Positions 51,026 to 59,252 of a stretch of 64,000 nucleotides of DNA are shown here, in pieces. Every line of letters begins with the position of its first letter. Position 1 is the stretch's first letter. This stretch comes from Verrucomicrobiota bacterium (GTDB lineage Bacteria > Verrucomicrobiota > Verrucomicrobiia > Opitutales > Opitutaceae). The notes beneath the pieces are model-generated. The model was not told where the DNA came from. It ran no database searches and was given only the letters and a program-made list of their open reading frames with translations. A program made the translations under genes and the position numbers. The stretch is from contig JACRKC010000055.1 of assembly GCA_016235555.1 (NCBI GenBank), positions 62,001 to 126,000 on the forward strand, written 5' to 3'.

Positions 51026-51134
51026 GCGCAACTCAAACTGAGGTCAGTTCGTCGAAGGCCTCGGTGGTAGCGGCGCGGGTGCGCGCGCTCCTTCAGGATT
51101 CTTCGATGCTTTCTGACCTCGGTTTGAGTCACAC
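51026..51134. mobile_element. 109 bp element with ACTCAAAC inverted ends, copy 2
   Basis: The left end (51026-51046, ending ACTCAAACTGAGGTCA) and the inverse of the right end (51114-51134, GTGTGACTCAAACCGAGGTC) match at 17 of 21 positions. It is related to copy 1 in its ends but has unrelated, GC-rich contents. Confidence 0.65.
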
Positions 51135-51189
51135 TCTCCGCCACTTGAGCGTTGAGCGTTGAACGTTAAGTGTTGAGCGTTTGCCCCGC

Positions 51190-52239
51190 ATGACTTCCCG
51201 CGAACGCTTCCTCGCCGCCCTCGCCTGCTCGCCGCTCGATCGCCCGCCGCTCTGGGTGATGCGCCAGGCCGGCCGCTACCTGCCCGAATATCGCGCGCTC
51301 AAGGCCCGGTCATCCTTCCTCGAAATGGTCCGCACACCCGCGCTCGCCTGCGAGGTCACCTTGCAGCCGCTCCGCCGCTTCGCCCTCGATGCCGCCATTC
51401 TCTTCTCCGACATTCTGGTGATCCCGGAGGCACTCGGGCAGGGCTACAAGTTCCGCGACGAAGGCGGCATCGCCATGGAGTTCCGCCTCGATTCGCGCGC
51501 CCAGATCGACGCCCTGGCCCCGCCGTCCGCCGTGCCCGAACGCCTGGCTTACGTCGCCGACACGCTCGCGTTGCTCAAAAAGGAACTCGCCGGCTCGCCC
51601 GCTTCCGGCGTCGGCGACAAGATGCTCCTCGGCTTCGGCGGGTCGCCGTGGACGCTCGCCACCTACATGGTCGAGGGCGGCAGCTCCGAGGAGTTCGAAC
51701 GCATCAAGCAACTCTACTACACCGACCGCGCCACGTTCGACGCGCTGCTCGAAAAAATCACCGCCGCCCTCATCGCCTATTTCGAGATGCAGATTCGCGC
51801 CGGCGCCGACGCCATTCAGATTTTCGACTCGTGGGGCGGCATCATTGCCGGCCCCGATTACGAGGCCGCCTCCCTTCGCTGGATTCGCCAGATCATCGCC
51901 GCGCTCCCGAAGGACTTCCCCATCATTCTTTACGCCAAGGGCACCGCGCCGCACCTCACCGATCAGGCGTTTGCCGGCCCGCGCGCCATCAGCGTCGATT
52001 GGACCGCGGATCTCGCGATCGTCCGCCGCACCCTCCCCGCCAACGTCGCCGTCCAAGGCAATCTCGATCCCGTGTTGCTCAACACCACGCCGGAAATCGT
52101 CCGCCGCGAAACCAGCCGCCTGCTCGAATCCATGCGCGGCACCGCCGGTCACGTCTTCAACCTCGGGCACGGCATCATGCCCCACGCGAAGATCGAGTGC
52201 ATGCAGGCGCTGGTCGACACCGTCACTTCGTGGCGGTGA
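51190..52239 (+). CDS. hemE: Uroporphyrinogen decarboxylase
   Basis: Converts uroporphyrinogen III to coproporphyrinogen III; 349 residues from the ATG at 51190 (a TTG at 51181 is possible but lies at the edge of the heptad array). Signatures are RPPLWVMRQAGRYLPEYRAL near the start with the catalytic Arg residues, LFSDILVIPEALGQGYKF, the FDSWGG region and GNLDPVLL, HVFNLGHGIMPHAKIE near the end. hemG follows 73 bp later. Confidence 0.97.
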   Translation: MTSRERFLAALACSPLDRPPLWVMRQAGRYLPEYRALKARSSFLEMVRTPALACEVTLQPLRRFALDAAILFSDILVIPEALGQGYKFRDEGGIAMEFRLDSRAQIDALAPPSAVPERLAYVADTLALLKKELAGSPASGVGDKMLLGFGGSPWTLATYMVEGGSSEEFERIKQLYYTDRATFDALLEKITAALIAYFEMQIRAGADAIQIFDSWGGIIAGPDYEAASLRWIRQIIAALPKDFPIILYAKGTAPHLTDQAFAGPRAISVDWTADLAIVRRTLPANVAVQGNLDPVLLNTTPEIVRRETSRLLESMRGTAGHVFNLGHGIMPHAKIECMQALVDTVTSWR

Positions 52240-52312
52240 TGGCATCGAAAGCGCACGAAATCGCAAAACCTGCCCAGCCACTGCAGCCTGCCGGCGGTAT
52301 CCTTCCACCGCT

Positions 52313-53710
52313 GTGACCACGACTCCCAAATCCATCGCGATCCTCGGCGCCGGGGCCACCGGTTTGTCGGCGGCGTTTCACCTCGAACGCCGCGGCCATC
52401 GTGTGCGCGTCTTCGAAGCCACCGGCCGCGTCGGCGGCTCCGTTCGCACCGAACTCTCCGACGGCTGGCTCATCGAAAGCGGCCCGAACTCCCTCCTCGC
52501 CGGCGAGCCCGCCCTCACCCGCCTCATCGACGAACTCGGTCTCACCGGCGACGTCCAGCAAGCCAGTCCCGGCGCGAAAAACCGCTACATCGTGCGCGGC
52601 GGCAAGCCCGTCGCCGCGCCCGTTTCGCCCCCGGCGTTTCTCACCTCGCCGTTGTTCTCCTTCGGCGCCAAGCTCCGCCTCTTCGGCGATCTGTTCATGG
52701 GCCCGCGCGTGCGCACGAGCGACATCAGCCTGCACGAATTCGTCCGCGCACACTTCGGACAGGAACTCGTCGACTACGGTCTCAATCCGTTCGTCGGCGG
52801 CGTGTATGCCGGCAATCCGCTGAAACTCTCGGCCCGTCACTCCTTCCCCCAGCTCTGGGAAATCGAACAGCAACACGGCTCCATCATCCGCGGCCAGATC
52901 GCCACGGCGAAGGCGAAGAAAGCCACCGGCGCCCCGAAGACCGGGATCTTCTCGCTTACCCGCGGCCTGCAAATGATCCCGGATGCGCTGGCAGCGCGCC
53001 TCGCCTCCGGCGCGATCACCCTCAACGCCCGCATCGAGGCCCTCGTGCCCGGCTCGCCCTCCGTAGCCTCGGCGAAGGAGGGCAAGACCTGGAATCTCGT
53101 GTGGAACGACGGCACCACGGCCCACACCGAGCAATTCGACACGGTCGTCTCCGCGCTGCCCGCGCCGGCCCTCGCCCAACTCCGCTTCGGCACCCTCGGC
53201 GAGCGCCCCCTCGCCGCCCTCGATACCATCGAGCACCCGCCCGTCGCCTCGCTGTTCCTCGGCTTCCGCCGCGAGCAGGTCGCCCACCCGCTCGACGGCT
53301 TCGGCGTCCTCATGCCCGAACTGGAGAAACGCTCCACCCTCGGGATTCTTTTTTCCTCGAGCCTCTTTCCCGGTCGCGCTCCTGAAGGATACGTCGCCCT
53401 CACCGTGATGGCAGGCGGCGTTCGCCAACCACAGATCGCGCGGCTCCCGGCCGACAAGTTGCTCTCCGCCGTCGAGCAAGACCTGCGCGAGCTCCTCGGC
53501 GTTTCGGGCGCTCCGGTGTTCCAGCGCCACGCCTTCTGGCCGCGCGCCATCCCGCAATACAACCTCGGCTACGGCGCCCATCTCGACGCCATGGCGGCCT
53601 GCGAACGCGCGCACCCCGGCCTCTTCATCGGCGGCCAGGCCCGCGACGGCATCGCGTTGCCCGCCTGCCTCGCCGCCGGCGAGAAACTCGCCAGCCGCGT
53701 GTGCGCGTAG
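52313..53710 (+). CDS. hemG: Protoporphyrinogen oxidase, FAD-dependent (HemY type)
   Basis: Oxidises protoporphyrinogen IX; 465 residues from the GTG at 52313, since no ATG lies upstream of the FAD motif. The Rossmann motif is IAILGAGATGLSAAFHLERR, followed by GRVGGSVRTELSDGWLIESGPNSL, and the C-terminal FAD contact is RAIPQYNLGYGAHL ... GLFIGGQARDGIALPACLAAG. SPSVASAKEGK near residue 250 is coded by a 28-base palindromic repeat. The TAG stop is contributed by the GTAGG end of a hairpin repeat. Confidence 0.94.
   Translation: MTTTPKSIAILGAGATGLSAAFHLERRGHRVRVFEATGRVGGSVRTELSDGWLIESGPNSLLAGEPALTRLIDELGLTGDVQQASPGAKNRYIVRGGKPVAAPVSPPAFLTSPLFSFGAKLRLFGDLFMGPRVRTSDISLHEFVRAHFGQELVDYGLNPFVGGVYAGNPLKLSARHSFPQLWEIEQQHGSIIRGQIATAKAKKATGAPKTGIFSLTRGLQMIPDALAARLASGAITLNARIEALVPGSPSVASAKEGKTWNLVWNDGTTAHTEQFDTVVSALPAPALAQLRFGTLGERPLAALDTIEHPPVASLFLGFRREQVAHPLDGFGVLMPELEKRSTLGILFSSSLFPGRAPEGYVALTVMAGGVRQPQIARLPADKLLSAVEQDLRELLGVSGAPVFQRHAFWPRAIPQYNLGYGAHLDAMAACERAHPGLFIGGQARDGIALPACLAAGEKLASRVCA
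53056..53083. repeat. 28-base palindrome inside hemG
   Basis: GCCCTCC GTAGCCTCGGCGA AGGAGGGC at 53056-53083. It has a 7-8 bp stem with a structured loop and is translated as PSVASAKEG in an external loop of the substrate domain. I recall the same CCTCCGTAGC...GAAGGAGG motif from other bacterial genomes. Confidence 0.75.
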
Positions 53711-53769
53711 GTCGGGCTTTACGCCCGACATCAGCGTTTTCGCCCACGTGTCGGGGCTGAACCCCGACC
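53707..53769. repeat. GTAGGTCGGGC double-hairpin repeat after hemG
   Basis: Left hairpin GTAGGTCGGGCTTTACGCCC (53707-53730), right hairpin GTGTCGGGGCTGAACCCCGAC (53748-53769). The TAG of the left end is the hemG stop codon. It is the same family as in leuS. Confidence 0.9.
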
Positions 53770-53838
53770 GGCGTTCCCTCCGCGACGCCGCCCTTGACTC
53801 TCCTCTGGGGCGACCTAGCCTCGCCCCCTTTTTCTCGA

Positions 53839-56685
53839 ATGGCGCAAGACCTGAAAGACACGCTGCAGTTGCCCAAAACCGATTTCCCGATGCGCGGCGA
53901 CCTCGCGCGCCGCGAGCCCGGCCGCGTCGCCCACTGGGAGAAACTCCGCCTCTATCAGCGCATCCAGGAAAAACGCGCCGCCGCGCCCGTCTACGTCCTT
54001 CACGACGGCCCGCCCTTCACCAACGGTGACGTCCACATCGGCACCGCGCTCAACAAGACGCTCAAGGACATCGTCAATCGCTACAAGTCGATGCGCGGCT
54101 TCCGCACGCCCTACGTCCCCGGCTGGGATTGCCACGGCCTGCCCATCGAACAAAAAGTCTCCCGCGAGATTCAGGAGAAAAAACTCACGCTCACCACCGC
54201 CGAACTGCGCGCCAAGTGCGACGAGTTTTCCGAAAGCTGGATCACGAAACAAACCGCGCAATTCAAACGCCTCGGCGTCCTCGCCGATTGGAGCAATCCC
54301 TACAAGACCAAGGCCCCCGCCTACGAAGCCGACATCATCCACACCTTAGCCGCGTTCGTGGAACAGGGCCTCGTCTACCGCAGCAAGAAGCCCGTTTACT
54401 GGAGCATCCCCTTCGAGACCGCCCTCGCCGAGGCCGAGATCGAATACAAGGACCACGTCTCGCCCTCGATCTGGGTCAAGTTCGCCGTGCCGGTGGAGGA
54501 AGCGAAGAAGTTCGGTCTCCCCCACGACAAACCGCTCTTCATCGTCATCTGGACGACCACGCCGTGGACGATCCCCGCCAACCTCGCGATCGCGGTGCAC
54601 CCGGAAGTCGACTACGTCGTCGCCGACATTGGCGCGGAAAACATCATCGTCGCCAAAGCGCTCCTCGAATCCGTCGCCCACGCCGCCAAGCACGCAGCCA
54701 CGCCGCGCGTCGGCCAGACCTTCGCCGGCCGCGTCCTCGAAAACCTCGCCGCCCGCCACCCTTTCATCGACCGCGCCTCGCCCGTCGTCCTCGCCGACTA
54801 CGTCACCACCGACAGCGGCACCGGCTGCGTGCATACCGCGCCCGGCCACGGCACCGAGGACTACCAGACCGGCCTCAAATACAAACTCCCGATCTACTGC
54901 CCGGTCGGAGACGACGGTCGCTATGTCGACGACGGTCAGGTGCCCGCCGACTTCGTGGGCCTCACCTGCCTCGAAACCGTCGAGGACCTCGAAAAGAAAC
55001 GCACCTCGCCGGCCAACATCGCCGTCCTGAAAAAACTCACCGCCACCGGCGCGTTGCTTGCCAAGCAGAACCTCACGCACAGCTACCCGCATTGCTGGCG
55101 CTCGAAGACCCCCATCGTTTTTCGCGCCGTCGACCAGTGGTTCGTCTCGCTCGACAAGGCCTGCCATCGCGCCAAGGCCCTCGAGGCCATTACGAAAATC
55201 TCCGCCGACAAAGGCTGGATTCCCGCGTGGGGCGAAGCCCGCATCCGCGGTGCGGTCGAGTCGCGCCCCGACTGGTGCATCAGCCGCCAGCGCTCGTGGG
55301 GCGTGCCGATCCCCGCGTTCTACGACGAAAAGAAAAACGCCTACCTCGACGCCGGTGTCGTGCGCGCCGTCGCCGACAAGATCGCCACCGCCGGCACCAA
55401 CTTCTGGTATGACGCCAAGCCCGAGCAGCTCCTCGCCGGCGTCACGATCCCGGCCGGCTGGCCCGCGCCGAGTGCGCTCACCTGCGGCCGCGACACGCTC
55501 GACGTCTGGATCGACTCCGGCTCGTCGCACGCCGCGTCGCTCAAGCGCGGCCAGGGCGGCACGCAGTGGCCCGCCGATCTCTACCTCGAAGGCAGCGACC
55601 AGCACCGCGGCTGGTTCCAATCCTCGCTCTGGACGAGCGTGATCGCGTTTGGCGGCGCCCCCTACAAGGCCGTCCTCACCCACGGCTTCATCGTCGACCA
55701 CGAGCGCAACAAGATCTCCAAGAGCAGCACCTACGAGAAACCGCAGACGAGCGACGCCTACATCGCCGACTACGGCGCCGACGTCATCCGCCTCTGGATC
55801 TCCTCGCAGGACTTCCGCGACGACATCCCGATCTCCAAGGAAATCCTCGGTCACGTCGGCGAGACCTACCGGCTTTTCCGCAACACGTTCCGCTTCCAGC
55901 TCGCCAACCTCTTCGACTTCGATGCCGCGCACGACGCCGTGCCCGTCGAGCAGATGGACACGCTCGACCGCTGGGCGCTGCACCAGACCGCCGCGCTCAT
56001 CGCCGAGTGCACGAAGGCCTACGACGCGTTCGAGTTCCACCGCGTCTACCAGCTCTGCAATCAATTTTGCTCGGTCACGCTGTCGGCCACGTATCACGAC
56101 ATCCTGAAGGATCGCCTCTACACGCTCGGCACGCGCCACCCGCTCCGCCGCTCCTCGCAGACCGCGATCCACCACATCTTCCATTCGCTCATCCGCCTCC
56201 TTGCGCCGGTCATCACCTTCACCGCCGACGAAGCCTGGGCATTTGCCACCGCCAAGATGGAATACGCCGACGACTCGATCCACCTCCAGGATTGGCCGGA
56301 AGCCCCGGCAAATTGGACCAGCGCCGCCGTGGATTCCGATGTCGCTGCCTTGCTCAAGGCGCGCTCGGCCGTGACCGCCGCCATCGAGCCGCATCGCGCC
56401 GCCGGCAAACTCGGCAAGTCCCTCGACGCCGCACTCACTCTCACCGCCGGCGCCGATCTTCCCGTGCTCGAAAAGCACCGCACGTTTCTGCCGGAATTGT
56501 TCATCGTTTCGCAGGTCGCGGTCGCCGCCGCACCGGCCGGCGATGCCACGCTCGGCATCGCGGTCGTCCCCGCCGCCGACCTCGGCTGCCACCGCTGCCC
56601 GCGTTGCTGGCGCTGGGTGCCCGCCCTCGAAAAAAGTCCGCACGGGGACGTATGTCCGCGTTGCATTGACGCCCTGAAATCGTAA
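53839..56685 (+). CDS. ileS: Isoleucyl-tRNA synthetase
   Basis: 948 residues from the ATG at 53839. The HIGH-type motif is in PPFTNGDVHIGTALNKTLKD; the second signature is KISKS (HERNKISKSSTYEKPQ) instead of KMSKS. The editing domain has FIVIWTTTPWTIPANLAIAV and GTGCVHTAPGHGTEDYQTG. The C-terminal zinc finger has two cysteine pairs (CHRCPRCWRW and CPRC), placing it with the bacterial-type enzymes that end in a zinc ribbon. DksA-like and lspA genes follow, an ileS-lspA vicinity common in bacteria. Confidence 0.97.
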   Translation: MAQDLKDTLQLPKTDFPMRGDLARREPGRVAHWEKLRLYQRIQEKRAAAPVYVLHDGPPFTNGDVHIGTALNKTLKDIVNRYKSMRGFRTPYVPGWDCHGLPIEQKVSREIQEKKLTLTTAELRAKCDEFSESWITKQTAQFKRLGVLADWSNPYKTKAPAYEADIIHTLAAFVEQGLVYRSKKPVYWSIPFETALAEAEIEYKDHVSPSIWVKFAVPVEEAKKFGLPHDKPLFIVIWTTTPWTIPANLAIAVHPEVDYVVADIGAENIIVAKALLESVAHAAKHAATPRVGQTFAGRVLENLAARHPFIDRASPVVLADYVTTDSGTGCVHTAPGHGTEDYQTGLKYKLPIYCPVGDDGRYVDDGQVPADFVGLTCLETVEDLEKKRTSPANIAVLKKLTATGALLAKQNLTHSYPHCWRSKTPIVFRAVDQWFVSLDKACHRAKALEAITKISADKGWIPAWGEARIRGAVESRPDWCISRQRSWGVPIPAFYDEKKNAYLDAGVVRAVADKIATAGTNFWYDAKPEQLLAGVTIPAGWPAPSALTCGRDTLDVWIDSGSSHAASLKRGQGGTQWPADLYLEGSDQHRGWFQSSLWTSVIAFGGAPYKAVLTHGFIVDHERNKISKSSTYEKPQTSDAYIADYGADVIRLWISSQDFRDDIPISKEILGHVGETYRLFRNTFRFQLANLFDFDAAHDAVPVEQMDTLDRWALHQTAALIAECTKAYDAFEFHRVYQLCNQFCSVTLSATYHDILKDRLYTLGTRHPLRRSSQTAIHHIFHSLIRLLAPVITFTADEAWAFATAKMEYADDSIHLQDWPEAPANWTSAAVDSDVAALLKARSAVTAAIEPHRAAGKLGKSLDAALTLTAGADLPVLEKHRTFLPELFIVSQVAVAAAPAGDATLGIAVVPAADLGCHRCPRCWRWVPALEKSPHGDVCPRCIDALKS

Positions 56686-56708
56686 TTTCCCCCCTCCCAA
56701 AACTCCCC

Positions 56709-57593
56709 ATGGCCTCGAACAAGAAAGCTCCCGCAAAAAAAGCCGAAAAATCGGCGCCCAAGAAAGCTCCGCCCGCGCCGATCAAGGTGAAGCCCGCCCC
56801 CGCGGCGCCTGCGGCGGCCAAATCCGAAAAAAGTTCTGCTCCCATGGAAAAGCCCTCGAAGAAATCCGCTCTGCGCAACAGCATCCTGAAGCGCAAGGCC
56901 CCGACCAAGCCCATCGCATTCAGCCTCGACGAGGTCCGCGCCATCGCCAAGACCGTCACGAGCAAGACGAATGTCCCCTTCGCGGATAAGACGGCCAAGG
57001 GCGCGCCCGCGAAAGCCGCCGCCGTCCTCGACAAGCCCCTCAAGCCGAGCCACATCAAGGCCGCCTCGCTCTCCGACATCCTCGGTTTCAATCCGAAGAA
57101 ATCCAAGCCGCGCGCCGACCTCGAGGAGGCCGAGATTCCGGAAAAATTTCTCCGCTACTACCGCCTCCTCGTCGAACTCCGCAGCCACCTCACCGGCCAG
57201 ATCGACCAGCACACCGAGGACACGCTCAAACGCTCCGCCAAGGACGACGCGGGCGATCTCTCCGCCTACGGCCAGCACATGGCCGACGCCGGCACCGACA
57301 CGTTCGACCGTGACTTCGCGCTCAGCATGGTGGCCAACGAGCAGGAGGCACTCGCCGAAATCGAAACCGCGATCAAGCGCATCAAGGACGGCACCTACGG
57401 CGTGTGCGAGGTGACGCAGAAACCCATCGCCAAGGAGCGTCTGCTCGCCGTGCCGTTCACCCGTTACTCCGCCGAGGCCCAAAAGGATCTCGAACGCAAT
57501 CGCCACCGCTCCCGCACGCAAGCCGGTCTCTTCGCCGAAATGGGCGAGGAAGGCGGCAAGATGAGCGACGACGACGGCGGCAGCGACGAGTGA
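56709..57593 (+). CDS. TraR/DksA-like protein with Lys-rich N-terminal tail and no zinc ligands
   Basis: 294 residues. Residues 1-125 are Lys/Ala/Pro-rich (KKAPAKKAEKSAPKKAPPAP), like a histone-H1-type or AlgP-type tail. The C-terminal 140 residues have the DksA coiled coil (EKFLRYYRLLVELRSHLTGQ, DTFDRDFALSMVANEQEALA) and the globular part IKRIKDGTYGVCEVTQKPIA. Where DksA has four zinc-binding cysteines only one Cys remains. Its role may be in transcription control at RNA polymerase combined with nucleic acid binding by the tail. It is 23 bp after ileS. Confidence 0.85.
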   Translation: MASNKKAPAKKAEKSAPKKAPPAPIKVKPAPAAPAAAKSEKSSAPMEKPSKKSALRNSILKRKAPTKPIAFSLDEVRAIAKTVTSKTNVPFADKTAKGAPAKAAAVLDKPLKPSHIKAASLSDILGFNPKKSKPRADLEEAEIPEKFLRYYRLLVELRSHLTGQIDQHTEDTLKRSAKDDAGDLSAYGQHMADAGTDTFDRDFALSMVANEQEALAEIETAIKRIKDGTYGVCEVTQKPIAKERLLAVPFTRYSAEAQKDLERNRHRSRTQAGLFAEMGEEGGKMSDDDGGSDE

Positions 57594-57601
57594 TAGGGGT
57601 T

Positions 57602-57716
57602 TTGATTCTCGATTCTTGATTTTCGATTTCAACCCGATGGCCGAAGGCACTCCCCCGCCCGCACCGGCCACCGAGCCACCCCAAGCGAAAATCGAAAATC
57701 GCGAATCGAGGATTCT
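57602..57716. repeat. Inverted GATTCTCGATT / GATTTTCGATTT repeat spanning the lspA start
   Basis: The left arm 57602-57629 and the inverse of the right arm 57689-57716 match at about 22 of 28 positions. The right arm is translated as KIENRESRIL in the N-terminal tail of LspA. The lspA ATG lies in the loop between the arms, so folding of the mRNA could affect translation. Confidence 0.75.
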
Positions 57717-58200
57717 CCCGCGCCTGCTCGCCTACCGCCTGCTCCTCGGTCTCGCGCTCACGATCTTCGTCCTCGATCAGCTCACAAAGATCTGGGTGGC
57801 CGCGCGCATGCCGCTCGGCACCTACGGCGAACACCTGGGCGCCATTCCGGTTATCCGGGGATTTTTCTACATCGTCCACCAGGGCAACACGGGCGCCGCC
57901 TGGAGCATGTTTTCCGGCTATAGCGTCGTGCTCGCGCTGCTCGCCGCCGGCACGCTCGCTGCCATCATTTACTGGCGGCAGGCCCTCGGCCTGCGGGACC
58001 GCGCCACCCAATTCGCCTTCGGCCTCCTGTGTGGCGGCATCGTCGGCAACCTCGTCGACCGCCTCGTGCATGGCCATGTGATCGACTTCATCGATCTCCA
58101 CTTCGGCAGCTACATCTACCCGACCTTCAACGTGGCCGATTCCGGCATCTGCGTCGGCGTGGTCTTCTACCTGCTGCAATCGCTCCGGAATCCGAGGTAG
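57637..58200 (+). CDS. lspA: Lipoprotein signal peptidase (signal peptidase II)
   Basis: 187-residue inner-membrane aspartic protease that cleaves lipoprotein signal peptides. It has four spans; the first ends LTIFVLDQLTKIWV. The catalytic region has GGIVGNLVDRLVHGHVIDFIDL and TFNVADSGICVGV, containing the two active-site Asp residues. The N-terminal 30 residues are a hydrophilic extension, in part repeat-encoded. Its TAG stop comes from the GTAGGG repeat at 58196. The TPR lipoprotein at 24562 is one of its likely substrates. Confidence 0.95.
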   Translation: MAEGTPPPAPATEPPQAKIENRESRILPRLLAYRLLLGLALTIFVLDQLTKIWVAARMPLGTYGEHLGAIPVIRGFFYIVHQGNTGAAWSMFSGYSVVLALLAAGTLAAIIYWRQALGLRDRATQFAFGLLCGGIVGNLVDRLVHGHVIDFIDLHFGSYIYPTFNVADSGICVGVVFYLLQSLRNPR

Positions 58201-58280
58201 GGACGGCTCTCCGAGCCGTCCTGGCTTGGCGTCGAGAATTCGGGCGCGCCCCCCGGACGCCTCGGAGAGGCGTCCCTACC
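58196..58280. repeat. GTAGGG double-hairpin repeat filling the lspA/yicC gap
   Basis: The left arm GGTAGGGACGGCTCTCCGAG (58196-58221) and the inverse of the right arm GGTAGGGACGCCTCTCCGAG (58255-58280) match at 24 of 26 positions. It provides the lspA stop codon at one end and stops one base before the yicC stop codon at the other. It may work as a two-way transcription barrier between these convergent genes. Confidence 0.92.
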
Positions 58281-58281
58281 C

Positions 58282-59154
58282 TCATTCCACATTCGCGATC
58301 TGCTCGCGCACGCGTTCCAGCTCGTTCTTCAACTCGATCACACCGCGCGCGATCGTCAGATCGTTGGCCTTGGAACCGATCGTGTTCACCTCGCGGCCGA
58401 TTTCCTGCAGGATGAATTCCCCCTTCCGGCCCACTTCTCCCTCCGACTTCAGCAACGCGGCGAACTGCTCGAAATGCGACCGCAGCCGCGTGATCTCCTC
58501 GGTCACATCGCAGCGGTCGGCAAAAAGCGCGATTTCCTTCAAGACCCGCTCGTCGTCGAGCTTCAACTCCAGGCCGGCGTCACGCAGCCGCTTCAACAAC
58601 TGCTCGCGGTAGTTCGCCGGCACCTGCGGCGCCCGCATCGCGATCGCCTCGACGTGGCGGTGCAGCGTCTCGCTGCGTTTGATGAAATCGACCAGCAGCG
58701 CCTCGCCCTCCTTCGCCCGCATCGCGGCGAACGCCCGCAAGGCCTTGGCCAGCGTCGCGCTCACGCTCGCCTGCGCCTCCTCGGCCGTCGGCAGTTCGTT
58801 GGCGATCCGCTGCGAATTCGCCACCTGCCAGAGCAGTTCCGGGGTCGGCGTGAACGGCACCTTTTTTTTCTTCGCAAACGCCGCCACCCGATCCAGCGCC
58901 TTCGCCGCCGCCGCCTCGTCCCAGGCGACCTCTTTCGATTTCGTGTCGCCCGTCAGCTCGATGTCGACGTGCACCTTGCCCCGCGCCGCAAATTTCCGCA
59001 CCAACTCGCCGATCATCGGCTCCAAGCTCTCCCACTGTTCGGGCAGCGCCACCGTCAGATCCAGCGTCTTCCGGTTCACCGAGCTGACCTGCACGGTCAG
59101 CGTGTATCCCGCAAGCGCCGCCGTCGCGCGCCCATAGCCAGTCATGCTTTTCAT
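58282..59154 (-). CDS. YicC-like endoribonuclease
   Basis: 290 residues, normal. The conserved start is MKSMTGYGRATAALAGYTLT, then VSSVNRKTLDLTVALP; the C-terminal region has LRSHFEQFAALLKSEGEVGRKGEFILQEIGREVNTIGSKA followed by ELKNELERVREQIANVE, both hallmarks of the family. YicC proteins are RNases acting in RNA turnover; the target here is unknown. It is upstream of nothing on its strand except the lspA repeat. Confidence 0.93.
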   Translation of the reverse strand: MKSMTGYGRATAALAGYTLTVQVSSVNRKTLDLTVALPEQWESLEPMIGELVRKFAARGKVHVDIELTGDTKSKEVAWDEAAAAKALDRVAAFAKKKKVPFTPTPELLWQVANSQRIANELPTAEEAQASVSATLAKALRAFAAMRAKEGEALLVDFIKRSETLHRHVEAIAMRAPQVPANYREQLLKRLRDAGLELKLDDERVLKEIALFADRCDVTEEITRLRSHFEQFAALLKSEGEVGRKGEFILQEIGREVNTIGSKANDLTIARGVIELKNELERVREQIANVE

Positions 59155-59165
59155 CGGAAAGAATT

Positions 59166-59245
59166 AGCCACAGATTTCACTCATTGGCACAGATAAATTC
59201 CCAAACAAAGGAGCTTATCAGTGTTCATCTGTGCAATCTGTGGCT
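59166..59245. mobile_element. 80 bp AGCCACAGATT inverted-repeat element between yicC and trpB
   Basis: The left end 59166-59194 (AGCCACAGATTTCAC...) and the inverse of the right end 59217-59245 (AGCCACAGATTGCACAGATG...) match at 22 of 29 positions. Apart from a 22-base loop there is nothing between the ends. The ends have the same design as the GxxExxY element (NACCACNGAT...CACTGAT), so it may be a gene-less relative. Confidence 0.7.
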
Positions 59246-59252
59246 CAAAAAA

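Larger units (their letters stand above)
50691..51180. repeat. 490 bp repeat island between hemF and hemE, closed by inverted heptad arrays
   Basis: The left array 50691-50722 (ACGCTCAACACTCAACATTT...) and the inverse of the right array 51149-51180 match at 28 of 32 positions, so the whole gap is bracketed. Inside are two elements with GACTCAAAC-type inverted ends (50748-50885 and 51026-51134), and the first of these contains a perfect hairpin repeat. I see no gene in it. The hemE promoter, if separate, must lie within or beyond the right array. Confidence 0.85.

Noticed and set aside
50691-51180. Possible CRISPR array because of repeated words
   Set aside because: The words are tandem heptads and inverted ends with no regular spacers, and there are no cas genes.
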